A model generated the notes under the pieces. The model was not told the DNA's origin and ran no database searches. It was given only the letters and a program-made list of their open reading frames with translations. Position numbers and translations under genes: made by a program. Below are positions 7,887 through 15,713 of a stretch of 44,548 nt of DNA, one piece after another (the stretch's first letter is position 1; the number at the start of each line of letters is the position of its first letter). The stretch is taken from contig MNJS01000032.1 of assembly GCA_001920395.1 (NCBI GenBank), positions 1 through 44,548 of the forward strand, read 5' to 3'. This stretch comes from Thaumarchaeota archaeon 13_1_20CM_2_39_20 (GTDB lineage: Archaea > Thermoproteota > Nitrososphaeria > Nitrososphaerales > Nitrosopumilaceae).

Positions 7887-8792
7887 TTAGGATCTTGGCA
7901 AATTTCCATATTTGTCAAACTTGGCCTGGGTGACATTATCTGCATGACCATACCTGATATTGAGGTCCTTGTTGACTTGGACTATCTCAGCCCTAGTGCT
8001 GGAGGAGTTTTGGATGAATGCTTTTCTTGCCTGCTCAGAGCTGCCTCCGTTTTGAAGAACCTGAGTCTTGGCGGAAAGACCCTGATTTGTTTTTTGTTCT
8101 GTAAAGTTAAACTGGCCCCAGAAAATTGTCTGGACCGTTTGATTTACCTGGGAAACAAATGTAGCATACGCATTTCTTGGTGTAAACGGATTTAATTGCG
8201 CAAACCACCCTTGAAGGTCAATTTGGAGCTGCGAGTTTGCAAGCTGGCGCTGCCCCTCTTCAAATTTCTTTTCTTGTTCAATTTGTTTTAGCTTTGCCTC
8301 CTGTGCAGCTTGCTGTCTTTTTGCAATCTCTATATTTTGGAGAATTTTAGATGCAACAGGATCTAGATTTATCTTGTCGCCTGAAACCGTCTTGGAATTA
8401 TACTGCTGAGCTGATACCAAGTGTACACCTTTGACAAAAAATGTCGTACTGGAAAGACCAGTTCCATAACTGGCTTTTTGGGCGTGGACATTTACCAGGT
8501 ATTGTGCAGGCCCAAGAGGACTTGGATACTGGTATCTGAATTTGCCGTCGGTATCAGTAGAAAGGCTGGAAATTCCAAGTGACGTGCTGACATAGACTTG
8601 GGCATTTGCTACCGGTTTTCCTGCTTGGTCTGTAACATTTCCAACTAGAACAGGAATCTGGCCTGACTCAACAAAGCTTTTTTCTGGTTTTACGATAACC
8701 ACAAGGTTCCCCATTTGCACCTGTGCTGATACAGTATGGATTAGTAACGCCAATGATACCATTAGTACTGCCAGATAGAGGCTTGTTTTCAT
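7887..8792 (-). CDS. Secreted protein with carboxypeptidase regulatory-like (Ig-like) domain
   Basis: A 301-residue exported protein. Residues about 1-23 (MKTSLYLAVLMVSLALLIHT...SA) form a signal peptide. Residues about 30-125 form an Ig-like module with GNVTDQAGKPVANAQVYV, STDTDGKFRYQYPSP and a closing FFVKGV, as in carboxypeptidase regulatory-like domains. A helical, charged region rich in Lys and Gln (IEIAKRQQAAQEAKLKQIEQ) follows, then a globular C-terminus of unknown type. It probably sits at the cell surface. The ATG at 8792 was preferred to the longer ATG at 8846 because it begins the signal peptide directly and has TTATAATTT about 24 nt upstream. Confidence 0.75.
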   Translation of the reverse strand: MKTSLYLAVLMVSLALLIHTVSAQVQMGNLVVIVKPEKSFVESGQIPVLVGNVTDQAGKPVANAQVYVSTSLGISSLSTDTDGKFRYQYPSPLGPAQYLVNVHAQKASYGTGLSSTTFFVKGVHLVSAQQYNSKTVSGDKINLDPVASKILQNIEIAKRQQAAQEAKLKQIEQEKKFEEGQRQLANSQLQIDLQGWFAQLNPFTPRNAYATFVSQVNQTVQTIFWGQFNFTEQKTNQGLSAKTQVLQNGGSSEQARKAFIQNSSSTRAEIVQVNKDLNIRYGHADNVTQAKFDKYGNLPRS

Positions 8793-8810
8793 TTCGTTCC
8801 ATTTTGATTT

Positions 8811-8820
8811 GAAATTATAA
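8811..8820 (-). promoter_or_regulatory. TATA-like box for the secreted protein at 7887-8792
   Basis: TTATAATTTC on the minus strand, centred about 24 nt before the ATG at 8792. It supports a leaderless transcript and the shorter start. Confidence 0.5.
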
Positions 8821-8839
8821 TTGGCAGTATCAATTGTTT

Positions 8840-8900
8840 TGATCAATCAGTTTACATAATTTAGAGCTGGAATCATTCCTGATATCTCTCATATTTTCGT
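8840..8900 (+). repeat. Partial duplicate of the N-terminal coding region of the PEFG-CTERM gene
   Basis: The 17-mer AGCTGGAATCATTCCTG at 8865-8881 recurs exactly at 9016-9032 inside the downstream gene, 151 bp away. Flanks on both sides are recognisably similar (CAAT.....TACA.AAT.. before, CTATTTTT/CATATTTT after). It looks like a decayed tandem duplication of the signal-anchor coding segment, now in the divergent intergenic region. Confidence 0.5.
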
Positions 8901-8956
8901 GCGTAATGGGCACAAAAATTCATACCATGAGCGAATTTATCTAGGATGATGTCATA

Positions 8957-10186
8957 TTGACAATAGTGGCAAGCTGGTTTTTTCTTGTTGCAATTGGCTA
9001 CACAGCAATAATTCTAGCTGGAATCATTCCTGGCATCCTTCCTATTTTTGCAGAATCATGGTATCCTGGCCAAGGTCTAAAGCAAGGCGATTATTTCAGG
9101 TATAACGTCTGTTGGACTGACCATAATAATTGCGCTCCTTTTGAGATTGACTTTTGGGTTAAGAGTAAAACCCTTGATGGAAATGGTTGGAATCTGGAAT
9201 TCGCAGCAATAGATGGCTCGATTATTCAAAAGGGCTCAGTCGCAATAGGGATGGTAACTCCCGACCCAATGTATCCGGATCCAAACATTTCTGACTATGC
9301 AAATATATACAAAAATACCATAGCTTGGTTAGACTCGTGTGCTACAAGCGAGTCGCCTAAAGACTTTGGCTTGCCTGCTTGGTGTAGAAACGGAGGTGTA
9401 GGAGGTCAACCGGTAACTCCGGAGGGCCAAGCCGATGTAACAGTTCCTGCCGGAACATTCAACGCCTGGATGGTAGGGTGGCACAAGGGTGTAGACAGCA
9501 ATATTTGGGTAGTACCAAGTCTTCCTTTTCCAGTAAAAGCTCAAGTCTTTGCAGATGTGATACAGTCTCCAATTCCGGCACAATATACTTTTGAATTATT
9601 GGAAACAGGAAATAGTTTGACAGAACCGGCGTTCATAAAAATAGTTATTCCACCGCCACCGCCACCTCCACCTCCAACTAACTGTGCCACTCCAAACATG
9701 CAGATGGATTCAATTCATGATTCTCACAACACAGATACTGGTAATATGATAATTGAGTATCGATACAGTCCATCAATACCAAAACAAGGGTGCCCAGTCG
9801 AGCTCAGACTCTCATTTGAGAAGAATTTTGACCCAAACCAAAAGTATTCAAACGTATATTATGACATTCTCACAGTCGACGACGCAGGAAACAAATTATC
9901 TTCAGAAGCTCAAAGCTTGGGCAGGCAATACCTGTTTGCGCCGGTAGGAGACGATGATAGAACCCTAACCATAAAGCAACCTCCGCCCGTAACTCATTAT
10001 GTTATTTCTATTTCTGGTAGAGAGACTGGAAATTACTTTGATACATCGACATCAGGGCTAGTCAAGATCGATGTTCAGACCACGTCAATTCCAGAGTTTG
10101 GCACGGTAGTCACACTAGTGCTAGCAGCTGCTTTGATATCAATAATTATGATATCTGCAAGGACTAGTCATAGACTTAAAATTTAA
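8957..10186 (+). CDS. Surface protein with PEFG-CTERM sorting signal
   Basis: A 409-residue surface protein. The N-terminus (WFFLVAIGYTAIILAGIIPG) is a signal peptide or signal anchor. Residues about 35-215 form a beta-rich domain (GDYFRYNVCWTDHNNCAPFEIDFWV, VPAGTFNAWMVGWHKG) with several paired cysteines. A run of nine prolines (about 233-241) links to a second beta domain. The C-terminus has the tripartite PEFG-CTERM form: SIPEFGTVV, a hydrophobic helix and a basic end (ARTSHRLKI). Such tails are thought to be cut and anchored by thaumarchaeosortase. The start is TTG at 8957 with an AATTTATCT box about 20-28 nt upstream; no ATG is available before the signal peptide. The first domain's function is unknown. 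Confidence 0.82.
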   Translation: MTIVASWFFLVAIGYTAIILAGIIPGILPIFAESWYPGQGLKQGDYFRYNVCWTDHNNCAPFEIDFWVKSKTLDGNGWNLEFAAIDGSIIQKGSVAIGMVTPDPMYPDPNISDYANIYKNTIAWLDSCATSESPKDFGLPAWCRNGGVGGQPVTPEGQADVTVPAGTFNAWMVGWHKGVDSNIWVVPSLPFPVKAQVFADVIQSPIPAQYTFELLETGNSLTEPAFIKIVIPPPPPPPPPTNCATPNMQMDSIHDSHNTDTGNMIIEYRYSPSIPKQGCPVELRLSFEKNFDPNQKYSNVYYDILTVDDAGNKLSSEAQSLGRQYLFAPVGDDDRTLTIKQPPPVTHYVISISGRETGNYFDTSTSGLVKIDVQTTSIPEFGTVVTLVLAAALISIIMISARTSHRLKI

Positions 10187-10211
10187 AAGAAAAGGGAAAA
10201 CAGCAGCGACA

Positions 10212-10316
10212 ATGCAGAAAAGAAGCAAACTTCCGTCTTTTTACCCTGCTTCTTCAAAAAAGGTACCATTAACCCGGTGGAAGAAGTTTTTGGTTTCAAA
10301 GCAAGGAAGAGATTAG
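10212..10316 (+). CDS. Small basic protein, 34 aa
   Basis: An ATG-initiated frame beginning 25 nt after the PEFG-CTERM gene on the same strand. The product has about 34 residues and starts MQKRSKLPSFYPASSKK, with ten Lys/Arg. It could be translated from the same transcript as its upstream neighbour. I recognise no family, and length alone does not exclude chance. Confidence 0.3.
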   Translation: MQKRSKLPSFYPASSKKVPLTRWKKFLVSKQGRD

Positions 10317-10323
10317 AAATATT

Positions 10324-10530
10324 TTATTTGAACCAAGGGAAATCTTCTTTTTTTGCTTCTTTCGGGAAATCTTTGATTATAGCTTGTACTATCTCACTAT
10401 GATTATATGTTATGTGTCGCAAAAATTTCTTAGAACCCTCATCTGTTTGGATTTCGTCCGTGTTCTCTGACATTTCCCTAATGATTGCCTTGCATTCTCT
10501 GCATGGTTCAAATTCAATATAGAACTTCAA
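10324..10530 (-). CDS. Small CxxC hypothetical protein, 68 aa
   Basis: A 68-residue acidic and lysine-rich protein starting at TTG 10530. It has one CRECK pair (about residues 10-13) in FEPCRECKAIIREM, then a hydrophilic segment and a helical C-terminus (SEIVQAIIKDFPKEAKKEDF). A single CxxC could bind metal as a dimer or be redox-active, which is a guess. No ATG is available near the N-terminus. It converges with the small basic ORF before it and is separated by about 140 nt from the divergent HtrA gene. No family is recognised. Confidence 0.5.
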   Translation of the reverse strand: MKFYIEFEPCRECKAIIREMSENTDEIQTDEGSKKFLRHITYNHSEIVQAIIKDFPKEAKKEDFPWFK

Positions 10531-10668
10531 ATTTTCTTATCACGCCTTACCAATAATGTGAAATCCACACTATTAGTTGACTGTGATTCGTACAAGTCAG
10601 TCACGTCAATTTGATTATATAATTTTGCAAATTGTGTGACTCAGTTTTTAATTAGTTAGTCAAAATAT

Positions 10669-11694
10669 GTGAAACACACCTATAAACAACATGCAGTTAG
10701 GATACAAAATTCTACAATCTATTCAAGGGGAATCTCAAACAAAATGATACCTGTGACAGAAGAGGTTCTAGTTGAAGCTGTAGAAAAGATCAGCAAAAGC
10801 GTAGTAAACATTGCAAGTGTGAGAATGATTCAGGATCAGATATTTAGAGTATTTCCTGTGGAAGGTGTAGGCTCTGGAGTGATAATTGATAAGGATGGTT
10901 ACATCCTCACCAATTATCATGTAATAGATGATGCAGAGAGGCTGAAAGTAACCTTGTCTGACGGCCGAGTATTTAGTGGAAAAGTTGTTGGAGTGGATCC
11001 GCCAACCGATCTGGCAGTGATAAAAATAGAAACAAAAGAAGAGATTCCAGTTTCCAAGCTTGGTGATTCAAGCAACCTCAAGGTTGGTCAGATAGTACTT
11101 GCGGTAGGAAATCCATTTGGTTTGACTGGAGGCCCAACAGTAACATCGGGAATTGTAAGCTCGCTTAATAGAAGCATTCAAACGGAAAATGGAATGCTAG
11201 AATTGATCCAGACAGACGCTGCAATAAATCCTGGAAATTCTGGGGGACCACTAGTAAATACAACAGGCGAGGTAGTGGCAATCAATACTGCAAACATGCC
11301 TTACGCACAAGGAATAGGATTTGCCGTTCCAATTGATACCGCGAAAGCAATCTTAAAGGAACTGGTTGAGAAAGGGCATGTTAGGAGACCGTGGATTGGA
11401 ATAACATCCATGAAAATTACTCGTAACTTGGCAAGATACTATAGATTGCCTGTAAGCGAGGGTGCACTTGTAATACACATTGAGCCCTTTAGCCCTGCTG
11501 ACAATGCTGGTATGAGAAAGGGAGACATCATAGAAGAAATAGACAAAAACAAGGTTGAGGAACCTGCTCAAATCTCAGAGTATATTCATAAAAAACACGT
11601 AGGAAATAGTATTACAATGGTGATCAATAGAAACGGAAAATTAATTCAAATTTCTTTGCAGCTGGAAGAGAATAGCATTAGTTATAACCGCTAG
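10669..11694 (+). CDS. HtrA/Deg-type trypsin-like serine protease with PDZ domain
   Basis: The protein has a trypsin-like domain with the complete triad: His84 (TNYHVIDD), Asp114 (PTDLAVIKI) and Ser191 (INPGNSGGPL). A PDZ domain follows at about residues 240-330 (RPWIGITSMKI, GALVIHIEPFSPADNAGMRKGDIIEEID), giving the DegP/DegQ architecture with one PDZ. It should degrade or hold unfolded proteins. No signal peptide or anchor is visible from either start, so it appears cytoplasmic, or exported by an unrecognised route. The GTG at 10669 has a TTTTTAATTA box about 20 nt upstream; an ATG at 10744 (MIPVTEEVL) is an alternative that loses 25 residues of no clear fold. Confidence 0.9.
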   Translation: MKHTYKQHAVRIQNSTIYSRGISNKMIPVTEEVLVEAVEKISKSVVNIASVRMIQDQIFRVFPVEGVGSGVIIDKDGYILTNYHVIDDAERLKVTLSDGRVFSGKVVGVDPPTDLAVIKIETKEEIPVSKLGDSSNLKVGQIVLAVGNPFGLTGGPTVTSGIVSSLNRSIQTENGMLELIQTDAAINPGNSGGPLVNTTGEVVAINTANMPYAQGIGFAVPIDTAKAILKELVEKGHVRRPWIGITSMKITRNLARYYRLPVSEGALVIHIEPFSPADNAGMRKGDIIEEIDKNKVEEPAQISEYIHKKHVGNSITMVINRNGKLIQISLQLEENSISYNR

Positions 11695-11825
11695 AAAAAC
11701 ATGACATTCAAAGTTCTCATGATATGGAAGCTTACAAAAGTTTCAGATTTTCATTGTTAAAAAACGCATTAATGAATCGCCTACATCTAACAAAAATAAA
11801 GATAGGGTTGAGAGTTGAAGGACTC

Positions 11826-12929
11826 TCATTTAGTATGTAGTTGTATGTTGCCGCCGCCCAGATAGTTACCGGTTGCATAGTACGACGTCCCAGCTGGGGG
11901 GCCAGAACCATCAGTCGGGCAACCAGTTGATGAAGCCCATACCCACACGGCAAAGTAGTCGGTGTTCTTACCTGGCTCTCCGTTGTCTTGCACGTAGGCC
12001 TTGTAGCAGTATCCGGAGACATTGTTGACCCTGGCGTCACCGCCAAATATTCTAGACTTGTCAAAGTCACCGCATTTGTAGTATGCCACATCTAGTGCGT
12101 GCAGGTTCATTCCATTGTTATGGTCGTGATACTCAAAGTTTCCTCTTGGATTAGTTCCGCCATTCTTGTAGCCAGCCACAAAGCCAAAGGTTCCCTTGTT
12201 AGGTGGTGGCTGTACCCAGCCTCCTCCTGTAGTGAAGTCAATACAACTGGTTTCCCACCCATATGCGGTCTGAACTAGACCTAGGGTGAATAGAGCGCCA
12301 AGTGTGGTTGAGCAGGAAACTGAACTGGATGCGCTGGAAACTATCACGTCTGTTCCAAGAGCCGTGTGCAAGTGGAGCGCATTCACTTCGATGCTGTTAG
12401 GGGTAATGACCTGCTCGTTTATGGTGAGTGTCAACACTCCTGGCACGGACACAACCTGGTTTGGCTGTCCAGTGACCTGAATGTTTTGTCCTGCCATGGT
12501 AAGACTTGTGATGTCACTCGATCCGGAAACTCCAGAGCAAGTAGCATGTGATGTAGCCATTGCAAAGTACGCAGTTATCTGGTTTGCATCACCTGGTAGC
12601 AACACCAGTGAACCTAATCCAGCCTGGCTTTCAGCATCAGAAGAACCCATAGTAACTGATACCAGTCCATCTGCTGTGGCTAATGGATTCTGTATCGTTA
12701 TAGGAGTCGCATCGATCTCGCTTCCTGATGACAATAACGGACCAGTGTCCATGAAGTTAACTTGTCCCAGCGGTGAGCTTATTGATATGGCTTCAGCTTC
12801 GCCGCCAACGGTTGTGGTAGCATAAGCCTGGTTTATGGCTGGAACAATTACGCCAGTCACCAAGATCATTGCTGTCATGACCGCTGCAACCGAGAGCCTG
12901 AAGTGGGCATGTTTGATATTGATAGTCAT
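11826..12929 (-). CDS. Secreted choice-of-anchor P / post-COAP-1-like protein
   Basis: A 367-residue exported protein. The signal peptide spans about residues 1-38 (SVAAVMTAMILVTGVIVPAINQAYA). A low-charge beta-rich domain (about 45-225) follows, with an EVNALHLHTALG segment typical of choice-of-anchor P-like surface domains. The C-terminal part has DFTTGGGWVQPPPNKGTFGF, FEYHDHNNGMNLHALDV and a YCYKAYVQDNGEPGKNTDYF stretch, which resembles the post-COAP-1 module found after such domains in bacteria. It is probably a cell-surface or released protein; the ligand is unknown. No C-terminal sorting tail is visible. A strong GATATAAAG box precedes the ATG by about 28 nt. Confidence 0.75.
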   Translation of the reverse strand: MTINIKHAHFRLSVAAVMTAMILVTGVIVPAINQAYATTTVGGEAEAISISSPLGQVNFMDTGPLLSSGSEIDATPITIQNPLATADGLVSVTMGSSDAESQAGLGSLVLLPGDANQITAYFAMATSHATCSGVSGSSDITSLTMAGQNIQVTGQPNQVVSVPGVLTLTINEQVITPNSIEVNALHLHTALGTDVIVSSASSSVSCSTTLGALFTLGLVQTAYGWETSCIDFTTGGGWVQPPPNKGTFGFVAGYKNGGTNPRGNFEYHDHNNGMNLHALDVAYYKCGDFDKSRIFGGDARVNNVSGYCYKAYVQDNGEPGKNTDYFAVWVWASSTGCPTDGSGPPAGTSYYATGNYLGGGNIQLHTK

Positions 12930-12952
12930 TGCTTTCTTTGTATATCGATCCT

Positions 12953-12961
12953 TTATATCAC
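12953..12961 (-). promoter_or_regulatory. TATA-like box for the secreted protein at 11826-12929
   Basis: GATATAAAG on the minus strand, centred about 28 nt before the ATG at 12929. There is no SD in the short leader, so leaderless transcription is likely. Confidence 0.5.
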
Positions 12962-13037
12962 TAGTAAGAAAATTTACGTGAACATTTGCAAATTAGATCT
13001 GGTCAGTATCCAAAAAACTGGTTTATGACTACCTGAC

Positions 13038-13139
13038 ATGATACCGTATTTTGGAATAGATGTCAAAAGTACAGAACAAGATCTGCTGCATTTCCTCATG
13101 ATCGACAATTATGGCAATTTAGTTACAACGGATTCATAA
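13038..13139 (+). CDS. Possible small protein, 33 aa
   Basis: An ATG frame encoding MIPYFGIDVKSTEQDLLHFL and a short LMIDNYGNLVTT tail. Composition is protein-like, with no low-complexity runs, but no family is recognised, and it may be a remnant of a longer gene. It lies in the 355-nt stretch 12930-13284, in which I otherwise see only the promoter of the secreted protein. Confidence 0.28.
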   Translation: MIPYFGIDVKSTEQDLLHFLMIDNYGNLVTTDS

Positions 13140-13284
13140 CATGGCCTCACATTTACAAAATGAAAGTTCTGGACTTATCATCTGCACAAAATCTACGCCA
13201 TTTTTTTAGATGAAAACAAGTACTTTACATATCAAACGTAAAAAGTCTACCTTGTAGTAACTTTCGTTGGTATGGCAAACATGA

Positions 13285-13461
13285 TTAGAAAATAACAAAT
13301 TTCACGGTGGGTACAGAATAAGACCAGGTGGGATCCCCTTCTGGTATGGGATTGGCACATCGCCCACATCTTGGGAGGGTAACTTCAGCGTCATACTCTA
13401 TCTCCCCTATGAACCTGTTACATTTTGAGCAGATGATGTTTTTGGTGTCGTATAGGTTCAA
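13285..13461 (-). CDS. Zinc-ribbon protein, 58 aa, coupled to the upstream gene
   Basis: A TTG-initiated 58-residue protein with two knuckles, CSKC (residues 11-14) and CGRC (32-35), spaced as in rubredoxin-like zinc ribbons. IGEIEYDAEVTLPR lies between them. The TTG at 13459-13461 overlaps the TGA of the upstream gene (13458-13460) by two bases, which points to translational coupling and a shared mRNA. There is no other start in frame. It is probably the third gene of the MEDS operon; it may bind nucleic acid or protein, but this cannot be seen. Confidence 0.7.
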   Translation of the reverse strand: MNLYDTKNIICSKCNRFIGEIEYDAEVTLPRCGRCANPIPEGDPTWSYSVPTVKFVIF

Positions 13462-13841
13462 GGGAGGATCTTGTAATTTCTAATTGCAGTAGCTACCTTT
13501 CTGACAAGTGATATGGAACCGATGGCAGCCTTGCTTGTTACCAGAACAATATAGTCACCTATTGGAACCGAGAAAAGTGAGAGGTTCTTTCTTTCTACAT
13601 GGACAAATCCAATCTCACCCAAAGGCTCGTCAAAATCTCTTCCCATGGATATGGTTATCGCAGTCTGCATCAAAAGCATCTCATTTTCTTGCTCCTGCAT
13701 GGGCAGATCGGTTCCGGTACGAGCTATCTTGTGTACTGCTCTTCCTTGTTTGTTGATAACTGAGACTGCCTGAATGTTTTCGTTAACATCTAGTACAGTA
13801 TTACACAACGAATCCAGTTCCAGCTTATACTCTTGTGCCAT
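13458..13841 (-). CDS. DUF6659/roadblock-like small domain protein
   Basis: The product has about 127 residues. It starts MAQEYKLELDSLCNTVLDVN, then IQAVSVINKQGRAVHKIAR, a helix with EMLLMQTAITISMGRDFDE, and beta strands (IGFVHVERKNLSLFSVPIG, YIVLVTSKAAIGSISLVRKV). The strand-helix-strand order fits roadblock/profilin-like proteins and the thaumarchaeal DUF6659-type family; the latter name is from memory. Such domains often form dimers in signalling. The ATG at 13865 (MGLSLINQ) would overlap the MEDS gene by 10 nt and is an alternative start. The reading frame continues further upstream antisense-free, but that part lies inside the MEDS gene. It is the middle gene of a three-gene operon. Confidence 0.65.
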   Translation of the reverse strand: MAQEYKLELDSLCNTVLDVNENIQAVSVINKQGRAVHKIARTGTDLPMQEQENEMLLMQTAITISMGRDFDEPLGEIGFVHVERKNLSLFSVPIGDYIVLVTSKAAIGSISLVRKVATAIRNYKILP

Positions 13842-13855
13842 TTGATTAATCAAAC

Positions 13856-14395
13856 TTAGGCCCATACAAGACCGTGGTGCTCTTTTAGTACCGAAAACTG
13901 CTTGGGGGTAAGTGTGTCTATGTCTTGATATTCGTAGGCGCACACAGCAGTCAAGGGCAAATCAAATTTTTGCTCAAGCGTTGACTCATAATCAACCAAC
14001 TCCTTTGCAAATCCTCGCTTAAAAAAAGGCCTAGTGTCTTCAAAAACACGAACACCGCTTCTGCCCTCGTCTAGTAAACGACTTACCAACTTGAACCATT
14101 GTTCTTTTATTTTCTTGGAGTCTGGCTTGCCTTTTTCAAAGTACCACTCGGAAACATTTTTTAGAATAATATCATTTGTTGCAACAAGCCTTTGAGTGTC
14201 AAAATTCCATTGGTTTTTCATCTTCTTTACTATTTTTCCCTTGGATATTGAATCAGTTATCAGCATTACACTTTCGTTACGAAATAACCCGTCTTTTAGA
14301 AATTCAAGGGCGGCATCAAGCTTTGCTTCTTCGTTAGGATAAATTCCTATTATGTGACTTCCTTTTTGAATCAAATGCGAATACCATGTCATCAT
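13856..14395 (-). CDS. MEDS-domain sensory protein
   Basis: A 179-residue single-domain protein of the MEDS type (methanogen/methylotroph, DcmR sensory). It has the N-terminal HIIGIYPNEEAKLDAALEFL with the family's H...Y pattern, GLFRNESVMLITDSISKGKIVK, a central amphipathic stretch, GVRVFEDTRPFFKRG and a C-terminal CAYEYQDIDTLTP. In methylotrophs the domain is the sensor of transcription regulators, and it is proposed to bind ligands through conserved His/Cys. Here it stands alone and leads an operon with a roadblock-like and a zinc-ribbon protein, so output may pass through those partners. AAGGTGA lies 8 nt before the ATG, and TCTATTAAGA about 30 nt before. Confidence 0.82.
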   Translation of the reverse strand: MMTWYSHLIQKGSHIIGIYPNEEAKLDAALEFLKDGLFRNESVMLITDSISKGKIVKKMKNQWNFDTQRLVATNDIILKNVSEWYFEKGKPDSKKIKEQWFKLVSRLLDEGRSGVRVFEDTRPFFKRGFAKELVDYESTLEQKFDLPLTAVCAYEYQDIDTLTPKQFSVLKEHHGLVWA

Positions 14396-14608
14396 TTTCA
14401 GTTCACCTTTTCCTGTTGTATCTTAATAGATCAAGTGATTGAAGAATCTTTGTCTGTGTGTCCTGTTACGTCTTGTTACTTAAGATAGAATATTTTTCCT
14501 ACAGATTATCCTCTAATAATGTTATAGAATAATTTATTTTTGCCCCACTGAATTTCTTGACACTTGTAGCTCCTATGCAAAAGGTACAAGAGAAAATACG
14601 GTATTATT

Positions 14609-14680
14609 ATGATGGCAATATCTCAAGTCTTTGACAATAATTCCAAAATGCTGGATGAAACCAGGAATAGTGTTAAATGA
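14609..14680 (+). CDS. Possible 23-aa leader ORF coupled to the ferredoxin gene
   Basis: An ATG frame (MMAISQVFDNNSKMLDETRN...) ends in a TGA that overlaps the ferredoxin ATG in an ATGA arrangement. A TATA-like AATTTATTTT near 14531 would give a leader long enough to carry it. It could be a regulatory leader peptide or chance. Confidence 0.25.
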   Translation: MMAISQVFDNNSKMLDETRNSVK

Positions 14681-15150
14681 TACCAAAAAGAGTATGGAGC
14701 ATGCCTATTGATCCAGACTTTTACAAAACGCTGCCAAGAAAAACAGACCAACACAAGAACCAGGTATCAGCGGAGAGTCATGATATTTGGGGCGAAGGAG
14801 TTCAAAGAGAACTTGATTTTACTGGCATAAATTCACATGATCAAGAAATTATTGAAAAACGCGTGTCAGAAAAGGGCTATCTTGGAATCCATGGAACAAA
14901 TGTAGCCGTCGATTTTGATCTTTGTATCGCCGACGGAGCTTGCCTAAGTGCGTGCCCAGTTTTGGTTTTTGGTTGGAATCTCAAACCACAAGAAGGCCCA
15001 ACTTCAAACGGTCCAGGCAACAATCTAAACGAGTATGACAAGTCAGATCCTTTTGCGGAAAAAGCCTGCATATACTGTCTAGCATGTGAGACAGTTTGTC
15101 CAACTAGCGCCATAAAAATTCAAGAAGGTCTCAAAGATAAGATCCATTAA
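14677..15150 (+). CDS. Zinc-type ferredoxin (Sulfolobus-like), 3Fe-4S/4Fe-4S
   Basis: A 157-residue ferredoxin. The first cluster motif is Cys83-x5-Cys89-x3-Cys93-Pro, with Asp86 where a 4Fe-4S ferredoxin has Cys, which suggests a 3Fe-4S cluster as in Sulfolobus. The second is the standard Cys131-x2-Cys134-x2-Cys137-x3-Cys141-Pro. VDFDLCIADGACLSACPVLV is very close to the Sulfolobus zinc ferredoxin. The N-terminal extension (about 80 residues) carries several histidines that could supply the extra zinc site. It likely accepts electrons from 2-oxoacid oxidoreductases in the cytoplasm. The ATG at 14677 overlaps a short upstream frame; an ATG at 14701 is possible. Confidence 0.9.
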   Translation: MIPKRVWSMPIDPDFYKTLPRKTDQHKNQVSAESHDIWGEGVQRELDFTGINSHDQEIIEKRVSEKGYLGIHGTNVAVDFDLCIADGACLSACPVLVFGWNLKPQEGPTSNGPGNNLNEYDKSDPFAEKACIYCLACETVCPTSAIKIQEGLKDKIH

Positions 15151-15299
15151 ATCACAGTCATTTGTGATTGGAAAAATTTTTGAGTAGATAAAATTTGTTC
15201 GCCGCTTGGAATGCCAATTTCATTGTCTTTAAGATATAGAATTAAGCCATCGGCCTGAATCTGCAAAATTAATTCAAAGAGAATTTGAAATTTCGTGCT

Positions 15300-15623
15300 T
15301 TATTTTCGTACTGTTTCGATGAATTTTGCGATAGGCTTTTGATAGGAAAATTCTTCTAGCCCTTTGGTAATTGATTTTATCATGTGTCCGTAGGAATTAC
15401 CATACAAGTCTTTGAGTATGTCATTGAGGTACTCTGGATGTTCGTAGCAATCCGGAAGATAGCACTGGTATCTTTTCTTTAGTTCATCTATCACTTTGTA
15501 GTAAGTGCCAACGCCTATTTCCAAAAGAGCTCTTTCAAGAATCACCGATACCAGACCCTTTCTTACCTTATCATAACCATGACCCTCTAGTAATGGCATG
15601 ATTCCTTTTGGTTGGTCAAGCAT
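15300..15623 (-). CDS. NitrOD5-like small thaumarchaeal protein, copy 1
   Basis: A 107-residue helical protein whose core, YYKVIDELKKRYQCYLPDCY, is followed by EHPEYLNDILKDLYG and a closing IAKFIETV. This core is matched in order by the protein at 25275-25562, so the two are paralogues. The pattern resembles the NitrOD5 output domain that follows receiver domains in thaumarchaeal response regulators, but here it is free-standing. That name is from memory and tentative. A free output domain might compete for, or act downstream of, a two-component system. AGTAAATAAAG lies about 24 nt before the ATG, fitting a leaderless mRNA. Confidence 0.6.
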   Translation of the reverse strand: MLDQPKGIMPLLEGHGYDKVRKGLVSVILERALLEIGVGTYYKVIDELKKRYQCYLPDCYEHPEYLNDILKDLYGNSYGHMIKSITKGLEEFSYQKPIAKFIETVRK

Positions 15624-15713
15624 GGTCGTTATAGCGCGCTTTATTTACTTAAGTAACCATGCAAGATTGTTCTAGTACTTGGTACTTTATTTTTTTATAT
15701 ATCGTGGAAGATA

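Noticed and set aside
12286-12825. Plus-strand frames within the secreted choice-of-anchor-like gene
   Set aside because: They are shadows of a gene with a signal peptide, a strong TATA box and recognisable domains.
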